Shown here: positions 20,641-33,444 of the stretch, piece by piece
Layout: the number at the start of each line of letters is the position of its first letter
Numbering within the stretch: position 1 is the stretch's first letter
Origin: Heterostelium multicystogenum
Lineage: Eukaryota > Evosea > Eumycetozoa > Acytosteliales > Acytosteliaceae
Direction of reading: 5' to 3'
NCBI GenBank assembly: GCA_003667245.1
Contig: RCNN01000046.1
Span: 1-64,000, forward strand
Length of the DNA stretch: 64,000 nt
Translations under genes and position numbers: made by a program
Notes under the pieces: generated by a model
Seen by the model: the letters and a program-made list of their open reading frames with translations, nothing else
Database searches by the model: none
Told to the model about the DNA's origin: nothing

Positions 20641-23600
20641 ATGGATGACTTTGAAACAGCGGTCATCTATAGTTTTGATCCGCAAATCGGGGATGATCTC
20701 AAACAAAAGGCATTGGCTTTGACCAACAACATCAAGGAGTCTCCCAATGGCTGGAAGTATTGCATGGAGAAACTCTTTCAAACCAAGTCGATCCATGTCA
20801 AATTCTTTTGCTTTCAGGTGTTTCAAGATATCCTCCTTCACAGATACGCTCAATTGACCGATGAGGATAAATTCAAATTGAAATCAACTCTTATCAACTA
20901 TTTGAAGATGGTCCTAGCAGTTCAAAATGAAGAAGCAGGTAAGTACCGTTGCATGCCCATACATGCTTGCATCTCCGTTGTTTACAGAATGAACTCATTC
21001 TAATCTATCTATCTATGTTTATCTATAACTCTCACTATATCATACTACTACATTACAACACCTTAGCTGTCAAGAACAAGTATTCTCAGATTGTAGTTTT
21101 GCTCTTCAAGCAAGAGTATCCCGAGAACTGGCCAACATTCTTCCAAGAGTTCTTGTCGTTGCTCTCTGGCGGTCCAAATCTTATCGATATATTTTTAAGA
21201 GTATTAAAAGCAATCGACGAAGAAGTTGTATCGTATGACGTACACAGATCCACTGCCGAGTTGGCACATAACACTTTTATCGTATGTTATTAACATCTAT
21301 CGTCGATATTTGTCATCTTACTTACCAATCGGAATTCATGCATTCATATTACAGAAAGATACAATGAGAGATGGTGCAATTAAGGATATCGTTTCATCGT
21401 GGTATGAGATATTGGTGCATTATCATCAATCGAATCCACAATTAGCGAATATGGCTTTGCAGAACATTAAATACTACGTTGGTAAGTTGAAGAATAATGC
21501 GAAACTGAGCCGAAGCGAAAGCGAAGCCGAAAGACGAAAGACAGTCATTGGTAGACTAACATTACTCATGACCAAACAAACGAATAGGTTGGATTGATAT
21601 CAATTTAATTGTCAACGATAAGTTCATTCCATTGTTTTTCAAGTTGTTGAATATCAAGTCATTGCGAGAGGAGGCTTGTGATTGCTTCAAGGAGATTATC
21701 AACAAGGGAATGGATTCAAATGCAAAACTCGCCTTGATCAAACAGCTTCAGATTACAGAGATTGTCAATGTGGTAGCACTTGATGATTTGGACTTTATCG
21801 TCAGAGTCGGTAGCTTAGTAAATCTATCCGGTATGGAGGTTTTAAGAGGTTTAGAATCAGTTGTAAGTATTATAGTAAATTTATCATCAACTGTGACCCG
21901 ATTCTGTACCATTTATACTAACTCGTTTCTCCATCATAGTCACAATCACAGGATAAGAAATTCGAAGGAGGAGATCAGCTTTTAGAACAAAATGTTGGCA
22001 CTATTGCTTAAGTTTATGAACAATGAATATAATGAAGTGTCAATCTCTGTTATGAACTTCTCTGCTCTATATATCACAAAAGTATGTCGACATCGGACTA
22101 TCAACCTCATGATTCCTCTTTGCTAACCTTTTCCTATCCAACAGTTAAAGAATACCAAACCATTAAACGAGAAAACAGATGCAACATATAACATTTTTGG
22201 TACAGATCATAAGAAACAAGATGAAATATAGCTTGGATTTCGATTTTAAGAACATCGACGATGAGGACCAACAGTTTACAGAATTTAGAAAGGATCTATC
22301 CACTCAGTTCAGAAACATCTTTAGAATTTGTCCAGAGATGGTTGGCTCGTTCGTTCACAACATCCTGACCAACATTGTACAGGATCCAGGAAAATACTCC
22401 TTTACTGATGTCGAAGTTGCGATCTATCTCCTCTTCCAAATGGGTGAAGGTATCTCTGCAACCTCAGAAGAGACCATGAAATCATTCGAACGCTTCTTTG
22501 GATCAATGGTCGTCTTGTTGGCATCCAGCAGTAAGTCCTCTCACCAGCATCCATCCAAAAACTTTACTAACTCTCCTCTTCAACTTTACAGAAATAGTTG
22601 CAAATGAACTACACCAAATTGTCGCATTGATATACTTTGAGACAGTAGTTCGTTATGCCAAGTTTATTCCTGCAGATCAACAACAGCTCAACTCAATCCT
22701 CATGACATTCCTCGACTCTCGTGGTGTCCACAATAGCAATCCACTCGTTCGCAGCCGCGCTGGATATTTATTAAATAAATTGGTTAAACAATTAAAGGTT
22801 CAACTTTTTCCATTCATTAATAAGATAATTGAATCGCTAAAGGTAAAGTACAACTAGATAATCTATCCCAAATTTTAGAAACGTCGCCAACTAACGTCCA
22901 TTTCAACTTTAGAATCATTTAATTATATCATATGACATTCAAAAGGATGTTCCATTCGACGAACAACTCAACTTTTACGAATCCCTTGGTGTTTTAATAG
23001 GCGGTGCATCGTTGCCACCTCAAGAAGAACAAAAAATATGTCGAAGTAAGCAGACACTATCTCTCCAACCACTTTCACTTCGTATTCACTAATCATTTAC
23101 GTCCATCTAGCAAATGCTTACAAATCCATATCAAAAAATGGAAGAAATTATATCGAAAGCTCTCTACAAAAGCGATACTAAAGAGAATCCATTCTTTACA
23201 ACTCAATTAGTTCAATTGATCAGTGTAATTGGTACCTTTAGTAAAGGTTTCACACCAGTTAATAACTCAACTGGAACACCCAAACCTGAACCACATACCT
23301 ACAAAATCTACTTTACAAAAATCACTTTCACTCATCCTACAACTACCGAATCTTATTCCACAAAACGAAGAAATCAAATCAAGAGTAAGTACTCCAGGAA
23401 TTGGTCAACCAGAGTTGATGATTTAGAGTATTAATACCATGGTTTTGTACTTTAGACATTTTTTTATATGCATAGAATGGTCGATTGCTTGGGCGTTGAC
23501 TTGAAACCAATGTTGCCAGAGATATTGCCAACTATTTTGGGCTACGCTAACAACATTCCAACCATGATTGAATTCATAGTATTTATCAATCAGTTGATGG

Positions 23601-24350
23601 CCAAATACAAAGATGAACTCCAGCAGTTGATCAATGAGTCATTACGCCAGATTGTCATCAAAATCTACAAACTGTTGGAAACAACCGGGCAAACAGAACC
23701 AAATAGCGACGAAGAACGTGCTCTATTTGAACTCCAAAAATACTACTACACATTCATCCAAATGATACTGAACAACTCATTATCATCAACATTCACCTCC
23801 CCAATAATATCAATATATTCGAACAAATACTATCAACTATCATCACTGGTTGTACTCTTTCAAATGAAGGTGTAAGTTGATGACAAGCTTTACTAGATTT
23901 CCACAACAACAACAACAACAATTACTAATAATGATTTTCAAACAATATTACAGATCCAAAAGACATCATTTTTCAATTATTAGAAAATTAATTGAAGAAT
24001 ATGGGCAGGGTGGAAACAAACCGGTCGAAGGATTTGGTAAGTTTATTTATAACCAAATTCTACCAATTTGTTTCCAGGCACCATTGCAGCCACAGTTCAA
24101 CATTGCCGACGTTGCTTCCAATCAGGTTTTAATGGAAATCGCCAAATCATTGAAACTTATTGCTCAAAAGTATGGCGATGAATTCATCAACTACTTTGGT
24201 AGTGCATTCTTACCATCAATTCAAATCCAATCTTCCGAGATTATCCAACGCTTCACCCAATTACTCCTCCCAACAGCTCCACTTAAGGATTTCCAAGAGT
24301 TTTTCAAACTATTTATAAAGAATTTAAAACAACAGTCTGTTAAAAAATAA
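20641..24350 (+). CDS. xpot: Exportin-T (tRNA nuclear exporter)
   Basis: Importin-beta-family exportin that carries mature tRNA out of the nucleus with Ran-GTP. Starts MDDFETAVIYSFDP. About ten exons of alpha-helical HEAT repeats follow in family order: KQEYPENWPTFFQEFLSLLS, HITFLVQIIRNKMKY, EFRKDLSTQFRNIFRICPEM, the hallmark DSRGVHNSNPLVRSRAGYLL, RMVDCLGVDLKPMLPE, and the C-terminal region IYNQILPICFQAPLQPQFNI to LKQQSVKK. Intron 1 begins at 20939. Frame breaks occur at homopolymers: A4 at 21989-21992, C4 at 23799-23802 (one C short) and T5 at 23969-23973, plus one or two near 22160 and 23300-23480. Each leaves conserved sequence on both sides, so assembly error is likelier than gene death. 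Identity is secure. Confidence 0.93.
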
Positions 24351-25154
24351 GTTAACAACAGTTGATAATAATAATAATATTAATAATAGATAGATAATAC
24401 AACCTATAACATTCAGATATATTTAAACCCTCGAAAATCAACAACAACCACAACCAACTTTAATATTTCCACCTCAAACATAAACATCATTTGATTAAAT
24501 TTTCTTTATTCAGGTGAATTCTTCCCAACAATCTTTATTCCAAGTCTTATTCTCTTTATTTGATTTAAATAAAATATGAAATATAGAGTTTTTTATTTTT
24601 GTGAAGTTGAGATATCAAATCAAACCTCTGGTCATTTCTATCAAATAGATACACATCTATTTTGTCAGATACATATCGAACAGACTAAGAAATTGATACT
24701 TGACTTTCCTAATAATTATTTATACTCATAAATAGGAATAGTTACAAACGGGAAATTAAAGAACTGAATTAATTAATAAGTTGGACCATCTATGCTGTAA
24801 CGTTCATTCTTCTGAACACTGGAGTTTAAACTCAACTTTTGTGATTTGTAAAAATGAAATTTTGCTTTGAATCAGAAGGATGACTTTTTTTGACTACTTT
24901 CATATTGGTTTTTTTCAGTGATGTGTGGTGAAGTCGAATTGTGACTGAAAAAAATTAAAAATAAAAATTAATATTATTGTTGATGATCAATGGATCATAG
25001 TGGTCAAAAAAGTCAGTCAGACCTATAATCAAATTTTGTATTATTCAAAACATTTAAAAAAAAACAAACAACATTTATTGTTAGTTTATTGTATTCATAT
25101 TTTATATTTATATTTATATTTTCTCATATAACTACCTACTTATAACAAATAAAA
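24351..25154. other. AT-rich intergenic stretch
   Basis: 3' flank of the exportin gene and promoter of the TRAP-gamma gene. AAT-type repeats follow the stop at 24365-24400. I see nothing else. Confidence 0.4.
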
Positions 25155-26040
25155 ATGGTTGCTACAGATACACTCGATGATGAATTCGCTGCCTTCCGTA
25201 ACGAATCAAACGTTTCCACAGAGCAACGTGTAGTTTATTTCATCAATGCCTTGATTGTTTCAATGGTTCCAATTTGTATGTGATCATCACAATCATTCAT
25301 CATTCCCCAAACAACCAAACTGTCTATTTAGCAAACAATACAACAAAGTATTCACTTGTGGACCTTCACTCAATTAAGAAATACTTTAATATTAGCATTG
25401 ATAGTAGACTGATTAGAATTGGACTGGATTTTCATTTGGATCATTAGATTATGACTTGAAAGTGCTAATTGGATTAAATTAAATTGAATTGAAGGGTCCT
25501 TCAGAAAAGTTGTGTTGTTTGACTAAATTTGACTTTTCACATCGACTCAACTTTACAGTAAATATCATTCATTGATCAATATAACTAACTGATTATTACT
25601 TCACCATTCATTCATTCATTCATTCAGATTTATATCATGCTATCTTTTTCATGTCATTTGATACCTACGTCATTGTCTATGGATCAGTAACTTTGTTCGC
25701 AGCAATTGTTTTGACTTTTGCCTACAATAACATCTACAGAATCAAGAGACTAAAGTTGTCTGCTGCCAGAGATCACACCATCACCATGTCCAAGAGTGGA
25801 AAGTCAGTTGAAAACAAGAAGGCTGTTTACACCGCCAAGAAGGAGCGTCAATCTGTTGTCACCTCACACGAGGCCATCGCCCTCTCAATCATGCACAACA
25901 ACGCCATCTTCCTCGTAAGCACCTTGATCTTCTCATTCGTCATTTTCAAGAATGTACCACTTGTATACAACTACATCACCTCCGTCTCATTGGCTGCTGG
26001 TGTCACCACCTTTTTGTCAACTGGATCCAAACACAACTAA
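25155..26040 (+). CDS. ssr3: Translocon-associated protein subunit gamma (TRAP-gamma/SSR3)
   Basis: Multi-pass ER membrane subunit of the TRAP complex that sits at the Sec61 translocon and assists translocation of some secretory proteins. Two exons (25155-25275 and 25628-26040) with a 352-nt intron, long for this window, encode 177 aa, close to animal SSR3 (about 185). Start MVATDTLDDEFAAFRNES. Hydrophobic segments: VVYFINALIVSMVPI, VIVYGSVTLFAAIVLTFAY, AIFLVSTLIFSFVIFKNV and VSLAAGVTTFLS, four as expected. The basic cytosolic loop between the second and third (YRIKRLKLSAARD to KKAVYTAKKERQSVVTSHEA) matches the family. Frame intact. Confidence 0.88.
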
Positions 26041-26149
26041 ACAACAGTCCAAAAACAAAAGAAACAACCCCAATCTAAACTAAACAAAACAAGACCTAAG
26101 CAATATAATAAATATAATTTAAAATTAATATAATAATTAATTGAACAGC

Positions 26150-26202
<53 letters not shown>
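26150..26202. repeat. (AAT)n microsatellite
   Basis: About 17 uninterrupted AAT units followed by AAC units, just downstream of the TRAP-gamma stop. Confidence 0.85.
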
Positions 26203-26205
<3 letters not shown>

Positions 26206-26442
26206 CAACCGATGATACATTAACTTTGCTGACTCAAAGTTGTTATCTTGGTGTTGACTTCTTATTTAAGTGAGAGGGTATAAGGTTAGATTTACTTCAT
26301 AGAAAAAAGTAAGTAAATTAAATGTAAAAATTGATTTTATTTAAATGTTGTATTTAATATCCATATAAATTTAAAAAGGAATGGTCATATAATAATAAAG
26401 ATGCAAATAATTTCAAAGATTATTTAATTTCATAAAATTAAG

Positions 26443-27921
26443 ATGATAAATAAACTTTCTATATATGTCATCAAGTTAATATGTAACCACTTAGAGTCGA
26501 ATGTTGATAGACTTTATTTATCATTGTGTTGCAAATATTTGTTTTCCAATAGGAAAGCCTACCTCCTCTTCAATGGAGATGCTTTGCCCAATGAGAATGA
26601 CTTCCATTTCCAAGAGCTACGTAATCACTTGAATTCCTACAATGAAATCATACTGCAATCAATACGCGTTTCCTTGGTACATTTGCTGATAATGAGTAGT
26701 CATGACGATATCTTACGTCAGTACAACTACAGATACAAGTACATTGTAAAGTGTGAGCAGCTACCTTTGCTTGCCAGTGGCAAGGTCAAAAGTGTTATAC
26801 CTAGCAACTGTGTGGAGTTGTCGTTTGGAAAAGGTTACAACTACCCCATCAGGCCAAACACCATCCCCAACCACATTCGAAAGCTGAAGCTAAGTGACAG
26901 CTTCAATCATCCGTTGTTTCCGGGGTCTATTCCAGAGGGGGTGGAGGTGCTGCACCTCGGCTATAGCTTTAATCAGGTAATACCGCCTGGCTGGCTACCA
27001 CTCAGCCTCACAAAGATTGAATTCTCACAAAGGTTTGATCAGGAGCTGGCACCTGGAACAATTCCGCAGAATGTTGAGCATCTAGTATTTCACGAGTACA
27101 ACCACCGGTTGAAGCCTGGAGTACTACCCAGCCGGTTGAAAACGCTCAAATTCATTGCTGACTATAATCATCCTATTTTGCAAGGCGACCTGCCTGGTGG
27201 GCTGGAATCACTGACTCTTAGTCACAATTTCCGTTCTGTTGTGGAGCCAGGCGCACTTCCTCCAACTTTGACATTCTTGGCGATGACCTGTGCCACCACA
27301 CAGCCCGATATGAAATGTTTCCCGCCCTCACTTTCTAAGCTAGAGCTCCGCCATGAACCAAGGGATCTATGTGGATTGCCGTCATCCATCACAGATCTCA
27401 CTCTTGGTGACTATTGTCGGGACCCCAGGATTCTGACTCATCTCCAAAATAGCGAATCACTGCAGGTCTTAACATTTGGCGAAAGAGCTAATTTCTTCAT
27501 TTTTGCAAACAGGAATACAGGAATTGAATCTTTACTTCCTAAATTTTTGGTAGAATTGACTTTTGGCAATAATTTCAACCAACCACTACCGGCGGGCAGC
27601 CTTCCGCCAACTCTTCGGAAGCTAACTTTGGGTGAACAGTTCAATAGAGAACTATTCCTCCATGAAGGACTTACTCACCTTACTCTGGGCAGTCTTTTCA
27701 GAGGACCAACTACTTACCCTAAATCACTGACTCACCTCTCACTACCTCGTGGCACTACCTCCATCAAACTTGATACATTGCCACAGACTATCACACACTT
27801 TGAACTGCTCATAGTACACAGGATTTACCGTGTTCACAGAGTTTCAAGCAACGTGTATCTTGCACTATCCGAATCGCTCTATGCAGGTGGATACATGAGC
27901 CAATCTCTCCTTTCCAAATAA
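26443..27921 (+). CDS. FNIP-repeat protein with F-box-like N-terminus
   Basis: 492 aa, single intact exon. The N-terminus (MINKLSIYVIKLICNHLE, then DRLYLSLCCKYLFSNRKAYL) resembles the F-box-like start of dictyostelid FNIP proteins. From about residue 125 on come FNIP-type LRR-like repeats of 22 residues with the pattern F-N-x-P-(L/I)-x-P-G-x-(I/L)-P-x-x-(V/L)-x-x-L-x-(L/F), for example DSFNHPLFPGSIPEGVEVLH, YSFNQVIPPGWLPLSLTKIE and NNFNQPLPAGSLPPTLRKLT. At least ten copies are visible. These families are large and fast-evolving in social amoebae. If the F-box is functional it would be an SCF ubiquitin-ligase adaptor; no substrate can be inferred. Coding GC is well above the flanks. Confidence 0.88.
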   Translation: MINKLSIYVIKLICNHLESNVDRLYLSLCCKYLFSNRKAYLLFNGDALPNENDFHFQELRNHLNSYNEIILQSIRVSLVHLLIMSSHDDILRQYNYRYKYIVKCEQLPLLASGKVKSVIPSNCVELSFGKGYNYPIRPNTIPNHIRKLKLSDSFNHPLFPGSIPEGVEVLHLGYSFNQVIPPGWLPLSLTKIEFSQRFDQELAPGTIPQNVEHLVFHEYNHRLKPGVLPSRLKTLKFIADYNHPILQGDLPGGLESLTLSHNFRSVVEPGALPPTLTFLAMTCATTQPDMKCFPPSLSKLELRHEPRDLCGLPSSITDLTLGDYCRDPRILTHLQNSESLQVLTFGERANFFIFANRNTGIESLLPKFLVELTFGNNFNQPLPAGSLPPTLRKLTLGEQFNRELFLHEGLTHLTLGSLFRGPTTYPKSLTHLSLPRGTTSIKLDTLPQTITHFELLIVHRIYRVHRVSSNVYLALSESLYAGGYMSQSLLSK

Positions 27922-28028
27922 TGATCCCAACAGACTAGCTAGTGATCCCTTAAAGTGATCATTCATGAGCATCGGATTGCCAATTTCATTATAAATAAGC
28001 AGAGCTGCAAAGGTTGGGCGAACTTCCT

Positions 28029-28075
28029 GGCGCCAAAAAATAATATATGTGTTTTAAAAATTTTAAATTTGGCGG
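28029..28075. promoter_or_regulatory. Two E2F-like sites upstream of MCMBP
   Basis: TTTTTTGGCGCC on the minus strand (28029-28040) and TTTGGCGG on the plus strand (28068-28075) both fit the E2F core TTTSGCGC closely. They sit 106-152 bp before the MCMBP start. E2F control of replication genes is well established in eukaryotes; its action here is inference. Confidence 0.55.
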
Positions 28076-28180
28076 TAACATGCTCATACCGCACATCCAA
28101 AGCAACTTCCCAATTCAAAGGTAATCTCGAAACATTGCATAGATTATTCATATATAATAAATAAACTATACGACTTTGAT

Positions 28181-30219
28181 ATGGATGCCATTAACAATCC
28201 AATAAAGAAGATTGATAAGTTGTTTCAGAGTGGATTCAATGAGACTCTTGCAAGAAGAGGCCGTGGCGTTATGGAAGATGGAAAGATGAAGATTAATGAT
28301 GAGATTGCTAATTGGGGAGTGTACAAGTATTTCGATGAGCTGCTGTCAAAGAACAATGGAGAGCTCTACAACTCTATTCCTTACATCAATACCATCTTGG
28401 ACTCTGATCTACATCTTGGCAAACTTGTCAGAATCAGATGCATGATTCAAGATGTATTCGATCCTCAGTACTACCTTGGTGTTTTTAGAGTCAGGAACCA
28501 AAAGACAAATCAACTAGTATGCATCGCAGTATACATTATTAATAATGCATTCTCAAATCAAACTAACTATAATAACTGCAGAGATATGATACTGTTGCCT
28601 TTAAAAGCCATGGACAAATTGGAGAAGATGAAGAGATAGATGAAGACTATGAGGGTCTAACATTTGAAAGAAATCAATACTTTTGTATTCCTGTGCCATG
28701 TGAGAATCAGTGGTCACTCAGCAGTAGATTATCATCCAATAATAAAAACAACAGCAACAATAGTACTGACAACAATCAATCAAAGAGTGCAAATAAGAGA
28801 TCAATCGAGAGTGACAGCAATGAAGGTGATAGTGACATTTCAATGGCAACCGATAACAACAATTATAGTAACAATAGCAGTAATAATAATAATAGCAGTA
28901 ATAATAATATAAGTAAGAAGAGAGCAAATAATAATAGTAGTAAAGATGATGATGATGATATGAAAGTAGATGATTTTAATAGCTATGAAAAAGATACAGA
29001 TTTAAAGAAAGTGTACAATTATCCCGTTCCAAATGCAACCAATATGTGTCCTTTTGTTGTTAATGTATATAATCAAAGAGATGATGAACAACATTTCAAG
29101 GTCAATGAGATTGTGGAGTTTGTTGGTGTTGTATCTAGATTCACTTCGGCTGGCGTACCAGACACCAAACACGATGAACTGACATACTACACATCGTTGA
29201 TGGAGATTGAAGAGAATGAACAGATTGCTGCGACTCCAGAATCCATGGTGCCAAGATTCCATGCCATATTGCACCGTACCTTGGATCCATCTAAATTCGA
29301 ACAACAACCAACATCAAAACAGCAGCCAGACAACATCTCTGAAACTCGTTCAAAGCTCATTGATTACCTGAAACAGCATTGCTTGTCTGGCGATGAGCTT
29401 GCTGCAGAGTATGTACTGTGCTACTTGTTATCAGGAGTGTATATGAGAATCCCAGGTTTATGCTTGGGCAACTTCCCATTGAATCTAGTGATACCAGAAA
29501 CAAGCAGTTCCAAATCGATTCCCTTGAATTTGGAGAAGTTTATAGCAAGCGTAGTTTCCCGTTCACATTTATTACGAATTACCGTCGACAACCTCAACGA
29601 TGGAGATTTCATTCCATACAAGGACTACGAGAGCAACAGAATTATTTCAGGATTGCTTCAGCTGCCCAAGAATACCAGTCTGATCGTCGATGAAACCAAC
29701 TTGAAAGAAGGCAAGCTCCACCAACAGGGCTTGAAGCACATTGAAGCACTTAAAGAAATCACAATGTTCCAGAAACTCGACTACGATTTCAAATATCATT
29801 CCATTGAGATCGAAACCGATATTCAATTCTTGATTCTATCACACGGAAAATCATTGATACCTGGATTGTGCCATGTATACCTCAAGGAAGAAGAGCAACA
29901 CAATCACCCACAACCATCAAGCGATCAAGTTGAAATAGGCGCTGAATTGCTGCAACAATTTAGAGAGTATATAGGATTGCTAAAGAATGTTATACTGGCA
30001 TCATCAAACGAAAGTGTAACCAAGCACATTGAAGAAGATTTTGTAAATACAAGACAACAAAATCCAGAGTCCACCGCCGATCTTTTCCACTACTGGCTGA
30101 CAGTGGCACGTCTACTGGCTATCTCCTACGGCGAGCAAGTCCTCTCCATTGAGCGATGGAAATACATGAAGCAACTGGAGTCTAAGAGAGAATCAAGACA
30201 ACCAACCCAAAAGAAATAA
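28181..30219 (+). CDS. mcmbp: MCM complex-binding protein (MCMBP)
   Basis: MCMBP binds MCM3-7 subunits and helps assemble or unload the replicative helicase. The family hallmarks are present: start region NPIKKIDKLFQ, YFDELLSK, LVRIRCMIQDVFDPQYYLGV, ERNQYFCIPVPCENQW, VNEIVEFVGVVSRF, LSGDELAAEYVLCYLLSGVY and LGNFPLNLVIP. A long Asn/Ser/Asp-rich insert (about residues 185-270) is typical of amoeba proteins. The C-terminal part (FREYIGLLKNVILASSNESV to HYWLTVARLLAISYGEQVLS) matches the family end. The one frame break, at T3 28600-28602, is fixed by one extra T giving LLPFKSHGQIGEDEEIDEDY. No intron is needed. About 680 aa. Confidence 0.92.
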
Positions 30220-31283
30220 GAAATAATAAAAAAAAAAAAACATTGTCGGAGAGACACCACAACCAAATTTTCATCAGTAGACGTCTTACCATAAATATTG
30301 AAATTTGTTGTCGATTATAGTTAAACTTCTATTGGTACCTGTAAAATCAGTTACTTTTTTACTTTTGCATAGATACTAAAAAGGTTCTTTTTCTTTCTAT
30401 GTGAGGTATACATACTCATGAGATTTCGCAATCATACGAAAGGTATGCCTATGAAGTTCTCTTACTTCGAATATTGTATTCAATTTTCAAAACCAATCCG
30501 TTGTATTCAGTACGACGAGAGAAGGCATTGACTCTCTTGGACTGAACTCAACACCCACCCCCCTAATTAAAAAAAAAAAGATATTAAACAATCAATCAAT
30601 CATATATCTATATATATATAAGTAATGAATGATCGAATGATATTTTTTTCATTATTCATTTATTTAAGTACGATACTCCATTACTAAAAAAGTTATTATT
30701 AATATTTATTATAATGGTCAGTGAGTGAATTGTCAATATCATTATTATTGGTATAACTTTTAAGTTTATAACTTTATGTAACGAAACTTCCAAAAATAGT
30801 TTGGTGAGATAAGATAAAGAGGTTCATTCATTCAATTTTTTTAAAAAAGCATAAAAAACTAATTTATCTGTCACATAAGAAACAAACATCAATTTTACCA
30901 TTTTAATAATTTTTTATCATTCATTTCACACAACTAACCCCCCAAAAAACAACAAACAAACTCTCAATACAATAATAACACTAACAATAATAATAACAAT
31001 TACGCAGTTACCTATTCACTTATTGAATTTCGTGTTTGGTTCTTTAATTAATTAATGTTAACACTTTGTGATTATTAATAAATATCATTATTGATTAGTA
31101 TTATTAGTATTATTATTATTATTATTATTATTAAATTGATTACATTAAGTATTAGATATTACTTTATAAAGTTCAATTGTAGATATAAAGAAACAACAAC
31201 AACAACCAAGAAGTAGTAGAGATCTAGATCATAAGTTCAAGAACTAAAGAGAGTAACTCGATTAGGATAGTGTAGATTAGAAA
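30220..31283. other. AT-rich intergenic stretch
   Basis: No gene recognised. Contains an A14 run after the MCMBP stop, a TATA-dinucleotide tract near 30607-30620 and an ATT microsatellite at 31107-31132. Confidence 0.4.
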
Positions 31284-32914
31284 ATGAAGTTGTTACATTT
31301 GGAAGAGGAGTTCAATATATCTGTTGAAACATTCTTTACATTCTTTTTTGAAAGTCCTGGATTTAAGTTAAGATATCATACAACTAGAGTATGTATCCAT
31401 AACATCAAACTAGAGATAGATGGATAGATCATATTGTTATGCTTGATATTAACATGAAACATTTAAAGGGTGATAATACTATTGATATAAAGCCATGGAC
31501 ACCATTACCAGATGGTAGATATACAAGAGAGATCTCATTTCAATCCTTTATTTCAAACAATGCATTCATTAAGAAGTTGGTTGGTGACAAAGCAAAGGTT
31601 AGAGAGGTGCAATATTATAAATTTTTAGATGACAGGTAATAACATATGTTAGTTTTTGTTTGGACTCGATCAAGGTCATTAACATGGATCATTTGTAATA
31701 CTAGCGTATTGAATGTCCTTTCTGAAACATACTTTGAAGGATCATCGATTGGTAAGAGTTTTTCATCGATTTCAGAATGGAATGTTACACCATCAAATAA
31801 TGCGTCACCAGGTTGTAAAGTGGTGATCGATGTAAAGAACAACTATGATGGCAGCATGTTTAAGAGTGCTCTCGAGGGTTGGGTACACGACCACCACCGA
31901 GGCCTCATTCAAACATTGGTTGAATTTGGTTCGTGCACAGGTCGAAGAATATGAACAGAGCGAGAAGCTAAAGAGATCCGCTCCACCAACTCCAGTCAAG
32001 CCACAACAAGCACCACAACATCAACAACAACAGGGTGTTGTATCAAGAAGAACTACTACAACAACTACCACCAATCAGATGAATGGAAATCACAGCAGCA
32101 ATGGTATTATTAAATCTAATAGATCGCAAATCAATAGACATTCGATTGTCGATAGCGACGATGAATCGATCGATTGCAATCTTGACGAAAATCACTCAAG
32201 AGTTAGAGAAAATGATAGAAACAACAACATTTTGCAATCTCTTCAACAACACAACCTTCATGATGAGGACTTTGAAGAGGACATGTCCGATCTTTCTGGT
32301 GGACCCCCATCGATTCACGATGACTTTACCTCCGATGAAGAGGACAATCGCTCAAGCTCTGAGGATCAGTTTCTTTGATTCCAGCGAGGTATGGCAGAAT
32401 GGCGGTGCTAACAACGACGTAAGAAACTACATGATAAACTTGACCAACGAATTAGGTGCAATGAAGAGCATCATAGAGGTGAACCACACCCGTTTTGTTG
32501 GCATTGGAGAACTCATTCTCACAGCTGCAGCACTCTAGAGTGTCTTCGCTCCCACAGCTGCCAAGATATCAATTCGCAAACCAACTGACCGGCAACGAAA
32601 TACTCTCAACCACCACCACTACAACTACACTTGGTAACGACATCAACGGAATGAATTTAAATACATACATAGGAAGACTAGAGGAACTGGTCAAGAGCCA
32701 ACAAGAAGAGGAAACGAGATCAAAGGAAAAACAAAGAGAGTGGGAGAACAAAGTTGCGGATCTCGAGAACAAGTTGAGAAATGTAAAGAATTCTTCAAGC
32801 GCAACACTATGGTTCAACGTTATGGCATTATTATTCTTCCTTATAGGTTGGCCTATACTGGCAAGAAAATTATGGAAGTTCATTCCACCTCTAATAAATT
32901 TAATCAAGAAATAA
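31284..32914 (+). CDS. VASt-domain protein with C-terminal membrane anchor
   Basis: The VASt (StART-like) fold is known from sterol-transfer proteins of the GRAMD1/Lam type. Exon 1 (31284-31390) starts MKLLHLEEEFNISVETFFTF. Introns follow after YHTTR and LDDR. VASt features: GDNTIDIKPWTPLPDGRYTR, the aromatic repeat VREVQYYKFLDD, VIDVKNNYDGSMFKSALEGW and TEASFKHWLNLV. Then comes an acidic low-complexity part, a coiled coil (IGRLEELVKSQQEEETRSKE, KVADLENKLRNVKNS) and a single C-terminal hydrophobic helix (LWFNVMALLFFLIGWPILA) with few residues after it, as in tail-anchored proteins. No GRAM domain is visible before the VASt. Frame breaks occur near 31885, 32370 and 32500. A lipid-transfer role at an ER contact site is inference. 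Confidence 0.78.
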
Positions 32915-33444
32915 TATATATCAATTTTTTATATAAATATAGAAAATCAATTTATACGTATAATATTGCTTATTTATTTTTTTACATATAAATATAATAC
33001 AATATATCTTTAGATATATATCTATATTTTATACACACAATGTCAGATAAACACATTTCGTATTTTTACATTCATAGACAAACACCCAAATACAATCCAC
33101 CCACCTGAGTTGTTAAATGTGTGTGGTCATACATTAAAAAAGTTAACCCCCTACTAATAAGTAGATAGAATCACATGGACAAAAACAAACACAATCATGT
33201 TTAAGTTGTGGGTCCAATCTTTAATTTCTTAAAAGTAATTCTGGATTTGGTTAATTTAATTAAAATCAAAGGAATTAATTCCAATGAATCCTTTAAATAA
33301 TTTGTTATAACAAGTTTTAAAAAAAATACATTATATTCTTATTTATATATTACTAATATATAGGTATAATAGATAAAACACTATAACTATATAATCTTTA
33401 GAATTTATTTATATAAATATTTGTATATAATATATATTTATAAA

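Noticed and set aside
27955..28164. 69-codon plus-strand frame and an opposing minus frame before MCMBP
   Set aside because: Both lack coding composition and overlap the E2F-like promoter sites; promoter sequence explains the raised GC better.
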